A stretch of DNA of 64,000 bases. Source: Verrucomicrobiota bacterium. Its GTDB lineage: Bacteria > Verrucomicrobiota > Verrucomicrobiia > Limisphaerales > PALSA-1396. Below, piece by piece: positions 33,828-42,383 of the stretch. The translations under genes and the position numbers were made by a program. The stretch lies in NCBI GenBank assembly GCA_016200005.1, contig JACQFP010000063.1, positions 62,001 through 126,000 of the forward strand, given 5' to 3'. The notes beneath the pieces are model-generated. The model was not told the origin of the DNA and made no database searches. It was given only the letters and a program-made list of their open reading frames with translations. Position 1 is the first letter of the stretch; each line of letters opens with the position of its first letter.

Positions 33828-36214
33828 ATGGTGCCGAGCGACTCCGTCAAAGCCACGACTGCATTTTCTCCCGCAAAGATGGCTGCCAGAACTCCATCAG
33901 TCGGAGACTCAATCGGAACGACGGCTTTCTCAGTCTCCACCTCGACGATCGGTTCGCCGAGCCTGACTGGGTCGCCAATTTTTTTCAGCCAGCGGACAAC
34001 CGTGGCCTCCGTGACAGTCAGGTCCAGGTTGGGCATGACGATGGGAACACCGGAGGCGGTGGGTTTTTCGGCGGGTGTCACTGTCGCCGGTTTGGGGCGC
34101 GACTTCGTTGCCGACAACTCGGTGGCCGCAAAAGTTCTTCTTTGCAAACGAGCATCGTAGCCGCTCAATCGTCGCGGCAGCAGCGGTCGTCCCTCAACCA
34201 CGGCTTGAGCAGCCGCGACAATTTTGTCCACGGACACAACGATCTCGTTTTCCAGCGGCGGGCTGAAAGGTTGGGCCACCGGGTCTGGATGCAGTCGTCC
34301 CACGGGCGCGGCGAGTTTCTCGAACGCGTGTTCCATTACGGCAGCGGAAATCTCCGCGCCCACACCGCACATCGAGTAAGCCTCGTCCACAATCAAAAGT
34401 CGTTTCGTTCTGGCGACGCTTTCGAGAATAGTTTCAACATCCAGCGGCACGATAGTTCGCAGATCGATGATCTCGCACAAAACTCCTTCCTTCTCCAAGG
34501 ACGTGGCTGCTTCGAGACTGCGATGTACCAACACGCCACAGGTGACAATCGTCAGATCCTTTCCGGAACGAACAATCTCCGCCTGACCAAACGGGACGAA
34601 GTGTTCGCCCACTGGCACCTGCCCCTTGCTGCCGAAAAGAAGTTTGTGCTCCAGAAAAATCACCGGGTCGGAACAGCGAAGTGCGGTTTTGATGAGGCCC
34701 TTGGCATCGGCGGGATTCGACGGCACGACGACGATCAGCCCCGGAATATGCGCCCAAATTGGATAATAGGTTCCGCTGTGATGCGGCCCGGCGTTCTTGA
34801 TCGCGCCCATGCTGGCGCGCACAATCATCGGCACACTGATTTGTCCATTGCTCATGTAGCGCAGTTTGGCCGCCTGCTGAATGACCTGGCTGGCCGCTTC
34901 AAACAGAAAGTCGATGAACATCAGATCGGCGACGGCTCGATTGCCGGTGGCCGAGGCACCGATTGCCGCGCCCGTAAATCCGAGTTCGCAAATCGGCGTG
35001 TCGATCACTCGTTGCGCGCCGAACTCTTTCCAAAGTCCTTTCGTGTGGGCAAAGCTGCCGCCGCGTTCCCCGATGCCTTCGCCGAGGTAAATGATGTTGG
35101 GATCGCGCCGCATCTCTTCGGCTAAACCATCACGCACAGCTTCGAGCCAGCTTTGTTCAACAGTCTTGGGCGCGGGCTGAGCGGCGGTTGCGTATGGCAG
35201 TGGCGGGTTGACCGGGTTGGCCCAAACATGATCGTTGGCGGTAGCTGCGTCCGGCAACGGTGAGGATTCAGCGAACTCCACGGCAGCCTCAATGCGTTTG
35301 GTGACGCGGTCGTCGATTTCTCGGAGTTGCTCGTTCGTCGCCAGTCCTTCGGCGACCAGCCATTTTCCAAACCGCAGAATCGGGCAGCGGTTTTTCCAGG
35401 CGTCCAGTTCGTCCTGCTGGCGGTAAGTGCCGACCAGCGGATCGCCTTCGTGGTGTCCAACCGTGCGATAAGTCTTGGCCTCGATCAAGGTCGGCCCGCC
35501 GCCGCTCCGGGCGCGTTCCACCGCCTGTCGCGTGACTTCCCAGACCGCGAGCACATCGTTGCCGTCCACCGCGATTCCAGGCAGGCCGTAGGCCGCGGCA
35601 CGACTCGCGATCTCCGGATTTTTTGTCGCCAACGCCAGTGGGGTGGCGGTGGCGTAGAGATTGTTTTCGCACACGAAAATGACCGGTGCGTTCTGCGCGG
35701 TGGCGAGATTGACTGACTCGTGAAATGCGCCGTGGTTCGTCGCGCCGTCGCCGAAAAAGGCGACCGATACTTGATCCGTCTTGCGCACTTTGGCGCCAAG
35801 GCCGACACCAACAGTCGCGGGAATGCCGCCACCGACAAAGCCATTCGTCCCGAATAATCCGACACTTGGATCGTAAAGGTGCATGCTCCCACCGCGACCG
35901 CCACAGCAACCGGTTGCCTTGCCGTAAAGTTCCGCCAGCACGATTTTCGGATCAACGCCTTTGGCGATGGCGTGGCCGTGGCCGCGATGCGTGCTCGTAA
36001 TCCAATCATCCCGCCGCAGATGCGCGCAGACGCCGACCGCCACCGCTTCTTCACCCACATAAAGGTGAATGAAACCCGGCATCCGTCCGGCCTTGTATTG
36101 TTTTTGCGCGGCGAGTTCGAAGTGCCGGATCAAGACCATTTGCTCGTAAAGCGCGAGACAAGTCGCGGGTGCTGGACTGGTTGGCGCGGATGTGGAGATG
36201 ACGGCTGATTTCAT
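33815..36214 (-). CDS. Fused 2-oxoacid dehydrogenase E1alpha-E1beta with C-terminal lipoyl domain
   Basis: 799 aa. Residues about 15-330 are E1alpha, with the thiamine diphosphate motif GDGATNHGAFHESVNLATAQ ending in CENN. Residues about 350-680 are E1beta (IIYLGEGIGERGGSFAHTKG ... CGVLVHRSLEAA). After a linker rich in Pro/Lys, about 725-799 is a lipoyl/biotinyl domain (VEVETEKAVVPIESPTDG, target Lys in TEKA). Decarboxylation of a 2-oxoacid (pyruvate, branched-chain or acetoin-like) is expected. The lipoyl domain is normally on E2; none of E2 or E3 is in the window. The fusion is complete and in frame. Confidence 0.88.
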   Translation of the reverse strand: MKSAVISTSAPTSPAPATCLALYEQMVLIRHFELAAQKQYKAGRMPGFIHLYVGEEAVAVGVCAHLRRDDWITSTHRGHGHAIAKGVDPKIVLAELYGKATGCCGGRGGSMHLYDPSVGLFGTNGFVGGGIPATVGVGLGAKVRKTDQVSVAFFGDGATNHGAFHESVNLATAQNAPVIFVCENNLYATATPLALATKNPEIASRAAAYGLPGIAVDGNDVLAVWEVTRQAVERARSGGGPTLIEAKTYRTVGHHEGDPLVGTYRQQDELDAWKNRCPILRFGKWLVAEGLATNEQLREIDDRVTKRIEAAVEFAESSPLPDAATANDHVWANPVNPPLPYATAAQPAPKTVEQSWLEAVRDGLAEEMRRDPNIIYLGEGIGERGGSFAHTKGLWKEFGAQRVIDTPICELGFTGAAIGASATGNRAVADLMFIDFLFEAASQVIQQAAKLRYMSNGQISVPMIVRASMGAIKNAGPHHSGTYYPIWAHIPGLIVVVPSNPADAKGLIKTALRCSDPVIFLEHKLLFGSKGQVPVGEHFVPFGQAEIVRSGKDLTIVTCGVLVHRSLEAATSLEKEGVLCEIIDLRTIVPLDVETILESVARTKRLLIVDEAYSMCGVGAEISAAVMEHAFEKLAAPVGRLHPDPVAQPFSPPLENEIVVSVDKIVAAAQAVVEGRPLLPRRLSGYDARLQRRTFAATELSATKSRPKPATVTPAEKPTASGVPIVMPNLDLTVTEATVVRWLKKIGDPVRLGEPIVEVETEKAVVPIESPTDGVLAAIFAGENAVVALTESLGTIQPA

Positions 36215-36381
36215 GTGCTGGTCGTGCGTGGCATTTCATTCAATTAACGCTCCGCTGTCAAAAAGTAATGTTGCTTGTGAAGAGAATCGATTTGGTTTAC
36301 AAACGCCGCCACAGCCAATGCACAGCTTAACCAGACTACGAAATATTCTTGGCAGGCGCACAGCCCCCAAGTGTAACAGCG

Positions 36382-36444
36382 CCCCCTCACCCTGCCCTCT
36401 CCCCCTCGGAGTGGGAGAGGGTGGCCAAAGGTCGGGTCAAGGGG
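36382..36444. repeat. CCCCTCACCCTGCCCTCTCC-type palindrome, copy 1
   Basis: An imperfect hairpin (CCCTCTCCC / GGGAGAGGG core) that matches 37447-37508. The two copies flank the PQQ-like propeller gene in the same orientation. If translated with the downstream gene it would give a Pro/Gly-rich insert, but it lies before the likely start. Confidence 0.8.
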
Positions 36445-36512
36445 AATCCGAAACGCGTGAGAACCATCTACGGTCGGTCCAAGTTCCTCGTTCGTGTCTG
36501 AACAGTTTAAAT

Positions 36513-37394
36513 GTGTTGATCAACCTGGCTCTATGGAGCATTGCGAGCAACATTGCAGTTGGGGCGGAAGGTGAACAGCCCCCGGTCAAACATCGCATCC
36601 TGTTCGCCGAATATGGCAAGGGGCCAAACCGGCTCGTCGAGGTTTCGGCGGACGGCAAACTGGTTTGGGAGCACAAGTTTCCAAGCATCGCGGTCATCTT
36701 CGAGGTTCTGCCCAACGGCAACATTCTTTACGCTTACGGCGGCAAACCGACGGGCGTTCAGGAGATCAATCGCAATCATGAGGTTGTCTGGAACTACGAA
36801 AGCAAATGCCCGCAAGTGCTTGGTTGTTCGCGTCTGCCGAATGGCAACACGCTGCTGGGCGAACAAGGGCCTTGTCAGGCCGTCGAGGTGAATCCCGAAG
36901 GTAAAGTGGTTAGAACCACCAAGCTGACGACGAGTGTGGAGGGTTATCATTTGCAAGTTCGCAACGTTCATCAACTGGCCAACGGCAACATCCTGGCCGC
37001 GCACGAAGGGCAAGGAGCCATTCGCGAGGTCAATCCCGAGGGCCGCGTTGTTTGGGAACACGCGAATGTGGAAAATGCGGGTGACGCGTTGAGGCTCGAA
37101 AACGGCAACACGCTCATCTCCTGCGGCACGCAAAAGCGTATCATTGAAGTGACGCCCGATCACAAGGTGGTGTGGGAATTTGGAGCGAAGGACGCGCCCG
37201 AGTTGAACCTGACCTGGATTTCGAGCATTCAACGGCTCAAGAACGGCAACCTCATCGTTGGAAACTTTCTGCGCGGTCAGGAAGGCAAAGGCGTCCATGC
37301 CTTCGAAGTCACGCGCGATAAGAAAGTCGTCTGGACATTCGCCGACCATGAGATGCTGAAATCGCTGACAACGGTGCGCGTGTTGGACGACTGA
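36513..37394 (+). CDS. PQQ-like beta-propeller protein, exported
   Basis: About 293 aa from GTG 36513 (a start at 36516 TTG is also possible). Signal peptide-like LINLALWSIASNIAVGAEGE. The body has repeats of the type EVSADGKLVWEHKFP, VLPNGNILYAYG, RLPNGNTLLGEQG, RLENGNTLISCG, EVTPDHKVVWEFG, a WD/PQQ-like propeller found in many exported verrucomicrobial proteins. No PQQ-binding residues can be named. An in-frame extension to 36192 would run through the repeat and is rejected. Downstream a second copy of that repeat separates it from the MFS gene. Confidence 0.75.
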   Translation: MLINLALWSIASNIAVGAEGEQPPVKHRILFAEYGKGPNRLVEVSADGKLVWEHKFPSIAVIFEVLPNGNILYAYGGKPTGVQEINRNHEVVWNYESKCPQVLGCSRLPNGNTLLGEQGPCQAVEVNPEGKVVRTTKLTTSVEGYHLQVRNVHQLANGNILAAHEGQGAIREVNPEGRVVWEHANVENAGDALRLENGNTLISCGTQKRIIEVTPDHKVVWEFGAKDAPELNLTWISSIQRLKNGNLIVGNFLRGQEGKGVHAFEVTRDKKVVWTFADHEMLKSLTTVRVLDD

Positions 37395-37446
37395 GACAAA
37401 CTTCAGATGATCTTCCGCGCAATCACAACCTCGAATTTTAGCATCG

Positions 37447-37508
37447 CCCCCTCACCCTGCCCTCTCCCCCTCGGAGGGGGAGAGGGTGGCCGGAGGCCGG
37501 GTGAGGGG
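37447..37508. repeat. CCCCTCACCCTGCCCTCTCC-type palindrome, copy 2
   Basis: A near-perfect hairpin: CCCTCACC ... CCCTCTCCCCCTC pairs with GAGGGGGAGAGGG ... GGTGAGGG. It shares its sequence with 36382-36444. It sits after the PQQ-like gene and may act as its terminator. Confidence 0.85.
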
Positions 37509-37589
37509 ATATCCGGATACTTCGAATACTACTCGCAGTAGGTATGAATTGGTTGAACGGATCGTCACTTGCCGCACGCTAAAACTCTC

Positions 37590-38894
37590 ATGCCTCCTGC
37601 CATCGCGACATTTTTCGACCCTGAGCGGACGCGGAGGAAGATCGCGTGGCGGATTCTGCCGTTCGTCTTCATTCTCTACATCATCTCGTACCTGGATCGC
37701 GCCAACGTGGCATTCGCCAAGTTGAACATGTCGGAGGATCTCAAGTTCTCGGAAGCGGTCTTTGGTTTCGGCGCGGGCATTTTTTTCATCGGTTATCTGG
37801 TCTTGGAAATTCCCGGCGCACTGATCGTGGAACATTGGAGCGCGCGGAAATGGTTTGCGCGGATTCTCATCACGTGGGGATGTTGCACGGTGCTGGTCGG
37901 GTTGGTGCGAACTCCATTTCAATTTTACGCCGCGCGGTTTCTCCTGGGTGTTGCGGAAGCCGGATTTTTTCCGGGTCTCATTGTTTACTTCACGCATTGG
38001 TTCAGAAGCCGCGACCGGGCGCGGGCGCTCTCCGGCATGATCATGGCGATTCCGTTTGGACTGGCGCTGGGCGCGCCGGTGTCGGCGCTGATCCTGCAAG
38101 TGGACTGGTTCGGACTGGCCGGTTGGCGTTGGGTGTTTATTCTGGAAGGTCTGCCGGCCGTGTTGTTCGGCGTCATCACGCTTTTTTATCTGACGGATTT
38201 TCCCCGCGAGGCAAAATGGCTTGAGCAGCGCGAACGCGAATGGATCACCGCCGAACTGGAAACTGAGAAGCAAAAGAAGAAAGCGCTCGGGCGCATCACT
38301 GTCTGGCAGGCTTTGCGTCAGCGCAACGTCTGGTTTCTCGCGCTTGCGCTCTGTGCCGCCAACGCTGGTGGCTATGCGTTTGGTTTCTGGCTGCCAACAA
38401 CGATCAAGAAAGCTTCGGGTTTCTCCGCTTCGGCAGCGGCGGCGTGGACGGCGTTGCCTTATGCCTGCGGGCTGATTGCGATGTATCTGGCGGGACGATC
38501 TTCTGACCGCACTGGCGAACGGAAGCTGCACACGGCCATCGGACAGGCGATGACGGCGATTTTTTTGGCGCTAAGCACGATGCCGGGACAGTCCTTTCCG
38601 CTGGTCATGTTCTGGCTTTGCCTGACGGGCGCTGCGGCGTACTCCTGGCCGCCGCCATTTTGGGTGCTGCCAACGATGACGTTGACCGAATCCGCCGCTG
38701 CCGCGTCGATTGGCCTCATCAATTCCATCGGAAATCTGGGTGGGTTCATCGGGCCTTATGTGTTTGGCTGGTTGCGAGACGGCGGATTCTCTCATAACGC
38801 CAGCCTGCTTTTTCTTGCGTCCTGTTACCTGCTGGCAGCGATCCTGGTGCTGGCCGTTCGCGTGCGGCCTGAAGTTGTGCAAAAAAATAACTGA
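37590..38894 (+). CDS. MFS transporter (ACS-like anion:cation symporter family)
   Basis: 434 aa with 12 predicted membrane segments. The hallmark RILPFVFILYIISYLDRANV and AKLNMSEDL of the ACS family (galactonate, glucarate, tartrate and phthalate-type organic anion carriers) are near the start. Motif-like EAGFFPGLIVYFTHWF and GAPVSALIL are present. It imports an organic acid with protons; the actual substrate is open, but uronate-type sugars would suit the pectate-lyase remnant next door. The start is ATG 37590. Confidence 0.88.
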   Translation: MPPAIATFFDPERTRRKIAWRILPFVFILYIISYLDRANVAFAKLNMSEDLKFSEAVFGFGAGIFFIGYLVLEIPGALIVEHWSARKWFARILITWGCCTVLVGLVRTPFQFYAARFLLGVAEAGFFPGLIVYFTHWFRSRDRARALSGMIMAIPFGLALGAPVSALILQVDWFGLAGWRWVFILEGLPAVLFGVITLFYLTDFPREAKWLEQREREWITAELETEKQKKKALGRITVWQALRQRNVWFLALALCAANAGGYAFGFWLPTTIKKASGFSASAAAAWTALPYACGLIAMYLAGRSSDRTGERKLHTAIGQAMTAIFLALSTMPGQSFPLVMFWLCLTGAAAYSWPPPFWVLPTMTLTESAAAASIGLINSIGNLGGFIGPYVFGWLRDGGFSHNASLLFLASCYLLAAILVLAVRVRPEVVQKNN

Positions 38895-38970
38895 ACCGGA
38901 TCAAACTCGATCGAAGTAAATCTGGAAGGAGAGATCGCCCCGGCTAACGGCCCCATGCTCACCGCGGAGC

Positions 38971-39210
38971 TTACCGCCGACAGAGGCTGTTGAGGTATTC
39001 CTCAAGGCTGATGTAACCGTCGCCGTTCCAGTCAGCATTACGATCGGCTGGAACGGCCGGGTTCAACCCGTGTGGCTACTCCCAGGCGTCTGGCATTCCA
39101 TCGCGATGCCGGTCAACCGCTGCCGGGGAAGTGCGGAGAGCGGACCAGCCGCCCACCTGCTCTTGCGAATCGATCAACTTGCCCCGGCGATTGCGAACAT
39201 CGTCAATCAC
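38971..39210 (-). pseudogene. C-terminal remnant of a pectate-lyase-like protein
   Basis: On the minus strand the frame reads VIDDVRNRRGKLIDSQEQVG ... DRHRDGMPDAWE, an internal TAG, PHGLNP, then DRNADWNGDGYISLEEYLNS. This is the C-terminal calcium-binding (EF-hand-like, DxDGDGY) end that closes many verrucomicrobial and planctomycete pectate lyases. The catalytic beta-helix is missing, and the TAG breaks the fragment. It accounts for much of the otherwise gene-free 38895-39329; the rest of that stretch shows nothing more. Confidence 0.75.
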
Positions 39211-39329
39211 GCGCTGGCACACGACTATGTCTGGCCAATCTTGACCAGGTCTGGCATCGAGTCGTACCGTTACCCATAAATAAATCCGGTCTTCGAAAAA
39301 GCTGCAGGCTCTAACCGAGACGACTCAAA

Positions 39330-42272
39330 CTACCCAGTCTCGATCTGCTTTACAGCCTCGACGCAGCGACCGCAAATCGTCGGATGCTCCGGGTGCTTGC
39401 CAACATCCGTTTCCCAATGCCAGCAGCGCTCGCATTTCTGGCCGCGTGCGTGAAACACAAGAACAGTCGGAGCGTCATTTCGTCCTTCGACAGGAGGGCA
39501 GTCTCTGGAGACAAGCTTGAGTTCGGAAACATTTAGCATTTCTTTCATACTCGCGGCATGTGGTATCAGAGCCTCGATGACAGTCGGTGAACCTTCAAGT
39601 TCAACCTCTGCCTCTAGCGACTTTCCAATGGCTTTTCCTTGTCGGGCACCCTCCAAACCATCAAGGGTATGTTCACGCAGTTTGAACAATTTCTCCCAGA
39701 GCTCCCGTTCTGTTTCGGGCCGTTCAAACTGATTCGGGTGCCATGTCTGTTGGTGGATGGATGGAACAGCTTTACTAGGCACGAAGTCCCAAGCCTCATC
39801 CGCCGTAAACGCCAGAATCGGCGCGAGCATCTGGCACAGGCCCGTTACAAGCCGATGCAGCGCGCTCTGAGTCGAGCGGCGGCGGTGCGAATCGGCCGCG
39901 TCGGTGTAGAGCCGGTCTTTGATGACGTCGTGGTAAATCGAGGAAAGTTCGACCGCAATGAACTGACTGATCTTCTGATAAACGACGTGGAATTCGTATT
40001 TGTCGTAAGCCGCAATGACTTCGCTCTCAAGCTTCGAGAACTCGCTGAGAACCCAGCGGTCGAGACCAGTCAACTTGTCGTCGGCCACGGTGTGCTTCGC
40101 GGGATCGAAGTCGTAGAGGTTGGAGATCTGGTAGCGCAGCGCATTACGGATGCCGCGATAGGTCTCGGCCACCTTGTTGATGCGTTCCTCGCTGACGGTG
40201 ATGTCGTTGCGGAAATCCTGCGAGGCGACCCAAAGGCGCACGATGTCAGCGCCGTACTTCTTCACGTAAGCTTCGGCGGTCTGCGGTTTTTCATAGACGC
40301 CATGCGCCTGTCTGCTCTTGGAAATCTTTTCGCGGTCGGCATCGACCATGAAGCCGTGGGTGAGCACGGTCTTGTAAGGCGCGGCACCGTTGCCAGCCAG
40401 CGAGAGCAGCAGCGATGATTGAAACCAGCCGCGATGCTGGTCCGAACCTTCGAGATACATGTCGGCCTGCCAGGAATTGGTTGAGGGTTGAGAGTTGAGA
40501 GTTGAGTGATTCAATTCCGGGCGACGCATCAAGACTGCGCGCGACGACGAACCCGAATCAATCCACACGTCCAGCGTGTCGTTGGATTTGGTGACGGCTT
40601 CCGCTCCTTTCCAGTCTTTCGGTTTCACGAGCGACCAGAGTTCGCTCACGGATTTCTCGAACCAAACGTTGGAGCCATGTTTCTCGATGAGGTCGGCGGC
40701 GTTTCTGACAATCTGCGCGTCAAGGATGGGTTCGCCTTTCGCGTCATAGAATGCCGGGATCGGCACGCCCCAACTGCGTTGACGCGAGATGCACCAATCG
40801 GGACGCGATTGCACGGCGCTTTTGATGCGATTCACGCCCCAATCAGGAATCCATTGGACGCGGTCAATCTCGGCAAGAGCCTCTTGACGGAACGTAGCAG
40901 CCGAGGTGACGAGGCTCTGATCAATTTCGGATTTCGGATTTCGGATTTCGGATTTTGAAGTGAGCCTCCTTACGTCGGCTGCTACATGGTCAATTCGCAC
41001 GAACCACTGGTCCATCGCCCGGAAGATGATCGGCGTCTTGCTGCGCCAGCAGTGCGGGTAGCTGTGATGATAATTTTCCTGGTGCAACAGGACATTGCGG
41101 ACGCGCAGTTCGTGCAGCACGGCGCGGTTGGCGTCGCTCTCGCCGTGCTTTTCGAGAATGGCTTTGCCGATCATCTCGGCGGGCATCTGTTGTTCAACCG
41201 GCAATTCGTTCGTGTAAGCGAAGCAACCATCGTCATCAACGGGCGAATAAATCGGCAGGCCATTTTGACGACCGAGATTGTAATCGTCCAGGCCGTGACC
41301 AGGCGCGATATGGACGAAACCGGTGCCGGTGCTGTTATCGACAAACGAGTCGCCAGCGAACAGTTTTCCCGTGCGATTGCAAAAGGGATGGTGATATTCG
41401 ATCTGCTTGAGTTGATCGCCGGTCAGGCTGCGGATGATTTCGTAACCGCCCCAGCCGCACTTCTCGGCAACGGTGGACAACAACATTGTCGAGACAATGT
41501 AAGTTTGATCGCCGGCGCGGATGTGCGAGTAGCTGAAGGTGGAATTGTAAGCGACGGCGAGATTGGCGGGCAACGTCCACGGTGTTGTCGTCCAGATGAC
41601 GATGGAAGTGTTCGCCTCGCCGACGACCGGGAACTTGACGAAGATGCTCTGGCTGACGTGGTCCTGGTATTCCACTTCGGCCTCGGCGAGCGCGGTGCGG
41701 CAGGGGATGCTCCAATACACCGGTTTCTTGCCGCGATAAACAAATCCTTGCTCGACGATGTCGGCGAACAAACGAAGTTCGTCGGCCTCGTACTCCTTGT
41801 TCAGCGTCAGGTAGGGATTGTCCCAATCGCCGAGCACGCCGAGGCGCTTAAACTGCGTGCGTTGAAAGTCGATGTATTTGCGGGCATAAGCGTCGCAGGC
41901 TTTGCGGATCGTCGCCGCGTCGGCACTGGTGTCGCCAGCCTTCCGCATTTCTTGAGAAACTTTAAATTCAATCGGCAGGCCGTGACAATCCCAGCCCGGA
42001 ACGTAGGGCGCGCTGAAACCACGGAGTGTCTTGTATTTGACGATGATGTCCTTGAGGATTTTGTTCAGCGCCGTGCCGATGTGCACATCGCCATTGGCGA
42101 AAGGTGGGCCGTCGTGGAGAACAAATTTCTCCGCACCGGCGCGCGCAGCCTGGATTTTGTCGTAAAGTTTTTCGCTCTCCCATTTCTTCAAGCGTTCCGG
42201 TTCGCGCGCGACCAGATCGGCTTTCATGGGAAAGTCGGTGCGCGGCAGATTCAATGTGCTCTTGTAGTCCAT
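39330..42272 (-). CDS. ileS: Isoleucyl-tRNA synthetase with two repeat-derived insertions
   Basis: 980 aa. Class I synthetase with HIGT at 64-67, DGPPFANGDV before it, WDCHGLPIE, the CP1 editing domain, MYLEGSDQHRGWFQSSLL, the KMSKS-type loop as KISKS (649-653) and a C-terminal zinc finger CERCW ... CGRC. It charges tRNA-Ile and is essential in known bacteria. Two in-frame insertions are not in the family pattern: residues about 430-459 come from the family A palindrome (VAADVRRLTSKS ... QSLVTSAAT), and about 587-598 come from the family B micro-repeat (STLNSQPST). Start ATG 42272 chosen for MDYKSTLNLPRTDFPMK; the upstream in-frame extension has no family match. Confidence 0.93.
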   Translation of the reverse strand: MDYKSTLNLPRTDFPMKADLVAREPERLKKWESEKLYDKIQAARAGAEKFVLHDGPPFANGDVHIGTALNKILKDIIVKYKTLRGFSAPYVPGWDCHGLPIEFKVSQEMRKAGDTSADAATIRKACDAYARKYIDFQRTQFKRLGVLGDWDNPYLTLNKEYEADELRLFADIVEQGFVYRGKKPVYWSIPCRTALAEAEVEYQDHVSQSIFVKFPVVGEANTSIVIWTTTPWTLPANLAVAYNSTFSYSHIRAGDQTYIVSTMLLSTVAEKCGWGGYEIIRSLTGDQLKQIEYHHPFCNRTGKLFAGDSFVDNSTGTGFVHIAPGHGLDDYNLGRQNGLPIYSPVDDDGCFAYTNELPVEQQMPAEMIGKAILEKHGESDANRAVLHELRVRNVLLHQENYHHSYPHCWRSKTPIIFRAMDQWFVRIDHVAADVRRLTSKSEIRNPKSEIDQSLVTSAATFRQEALAEIDRVQWIPDWGVNRIKSAVQSRPDWCISRQRSWGVPIPAFYDAKGEPILDAQIVRNAADLIEKHGSNVWFEKSVSELWSLVKPKDWKGAEAVTKSNDTLDVWIDSGSSSRAVLMRRPELNHSTLNSQPSTNSWQADMYLEGSDQHRGWFQSSLLLSLAGNGAAPYKTVLTHGFMVDADREKISKSRQAHGVYEKPQTAEAYVKKYGADIVRLWVASQDFRNDITVSEERINKVAETYRGIRNALRYQISNLYDFDPAKHTVADDKLTGLDRWVLSEFSKLESEVIAAYDKYEFHVVYQKISQFIAVELSSIYHDVIKDRLYTDAADSHRRRSTQSALHRLVTGLCQMLAPILAFTADEAWDFVPSKAVPSIHQQTWHPNQFERPETERELWEKLFKLREHTLDGLEGARQGKAIGKSLEAEVELEGSPTVIEALIPHAASMKEMLNVSELKLVSRDCPPVEGRNDAPTVLVFHARGQKCERCWHWETDVGKHPEHPTICGRCVEAVKQIETG
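40479..40512. repeat. Family B micro-repeat inside ileS
   Basis: GGTTGAGGGTTGAGAGTTGA-type units lie in frame in ileS (minus strand), coding STLNSQPST between RPEL and WQADMYLEGSDQHRGW. Normal family members pass straight between these two blocks. Confidence 0.75.
40894..40985. repeat. Family A palindromic element, copy 4 (in frame in ileS)
   Basis: The arms 40894-40917 and 40962-40985 pair at about 21 of 24 positions. The centre is four GAAATCC-type units. In ileS (minus strand) it is read without stops as VAADVRRLTSKSEIRN ... SLVTSAAT. Confidence 0.85.
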
Positions 42273-42355
42273 CTGACTTTTCAAAGGGGAAGACGCTAAC
42301 AGCGGTGATGCCGGGAAGCAAGTTCGCTCGATGTCGCAGACAACTTCCGGCCGCA

Positions 42356-42382
42356 AAAAACCGTCCTGCGCAGACAGGACGC
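42356..42382 (-). terminator. Intrinsic terminator of the PEP-CTERM gene
   Basis: On the minus strand, right after the PEP-CTERM gene's stop codon, GTCCTG pairs with CAGGAC around a six-base loop and is followed by GGTTTTTT, a standard rho-independent terminator. It also lies 84 bases before the ileS start on the same strand. Confidence 0.8.
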
Positions 42383-42383
42383 T

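Noticed and set aside
36192-36512. 107-residue extension of the PQQ-like protein
   Set aside because: It overlaps the E1 gene start and passes through a palindromic repeat; the signal peptide begins at 36513.
39639-42299. Several long plus-strand frames opposite ileS
   Set aside because: Shadow frames of ileS with no recognisable protein features.
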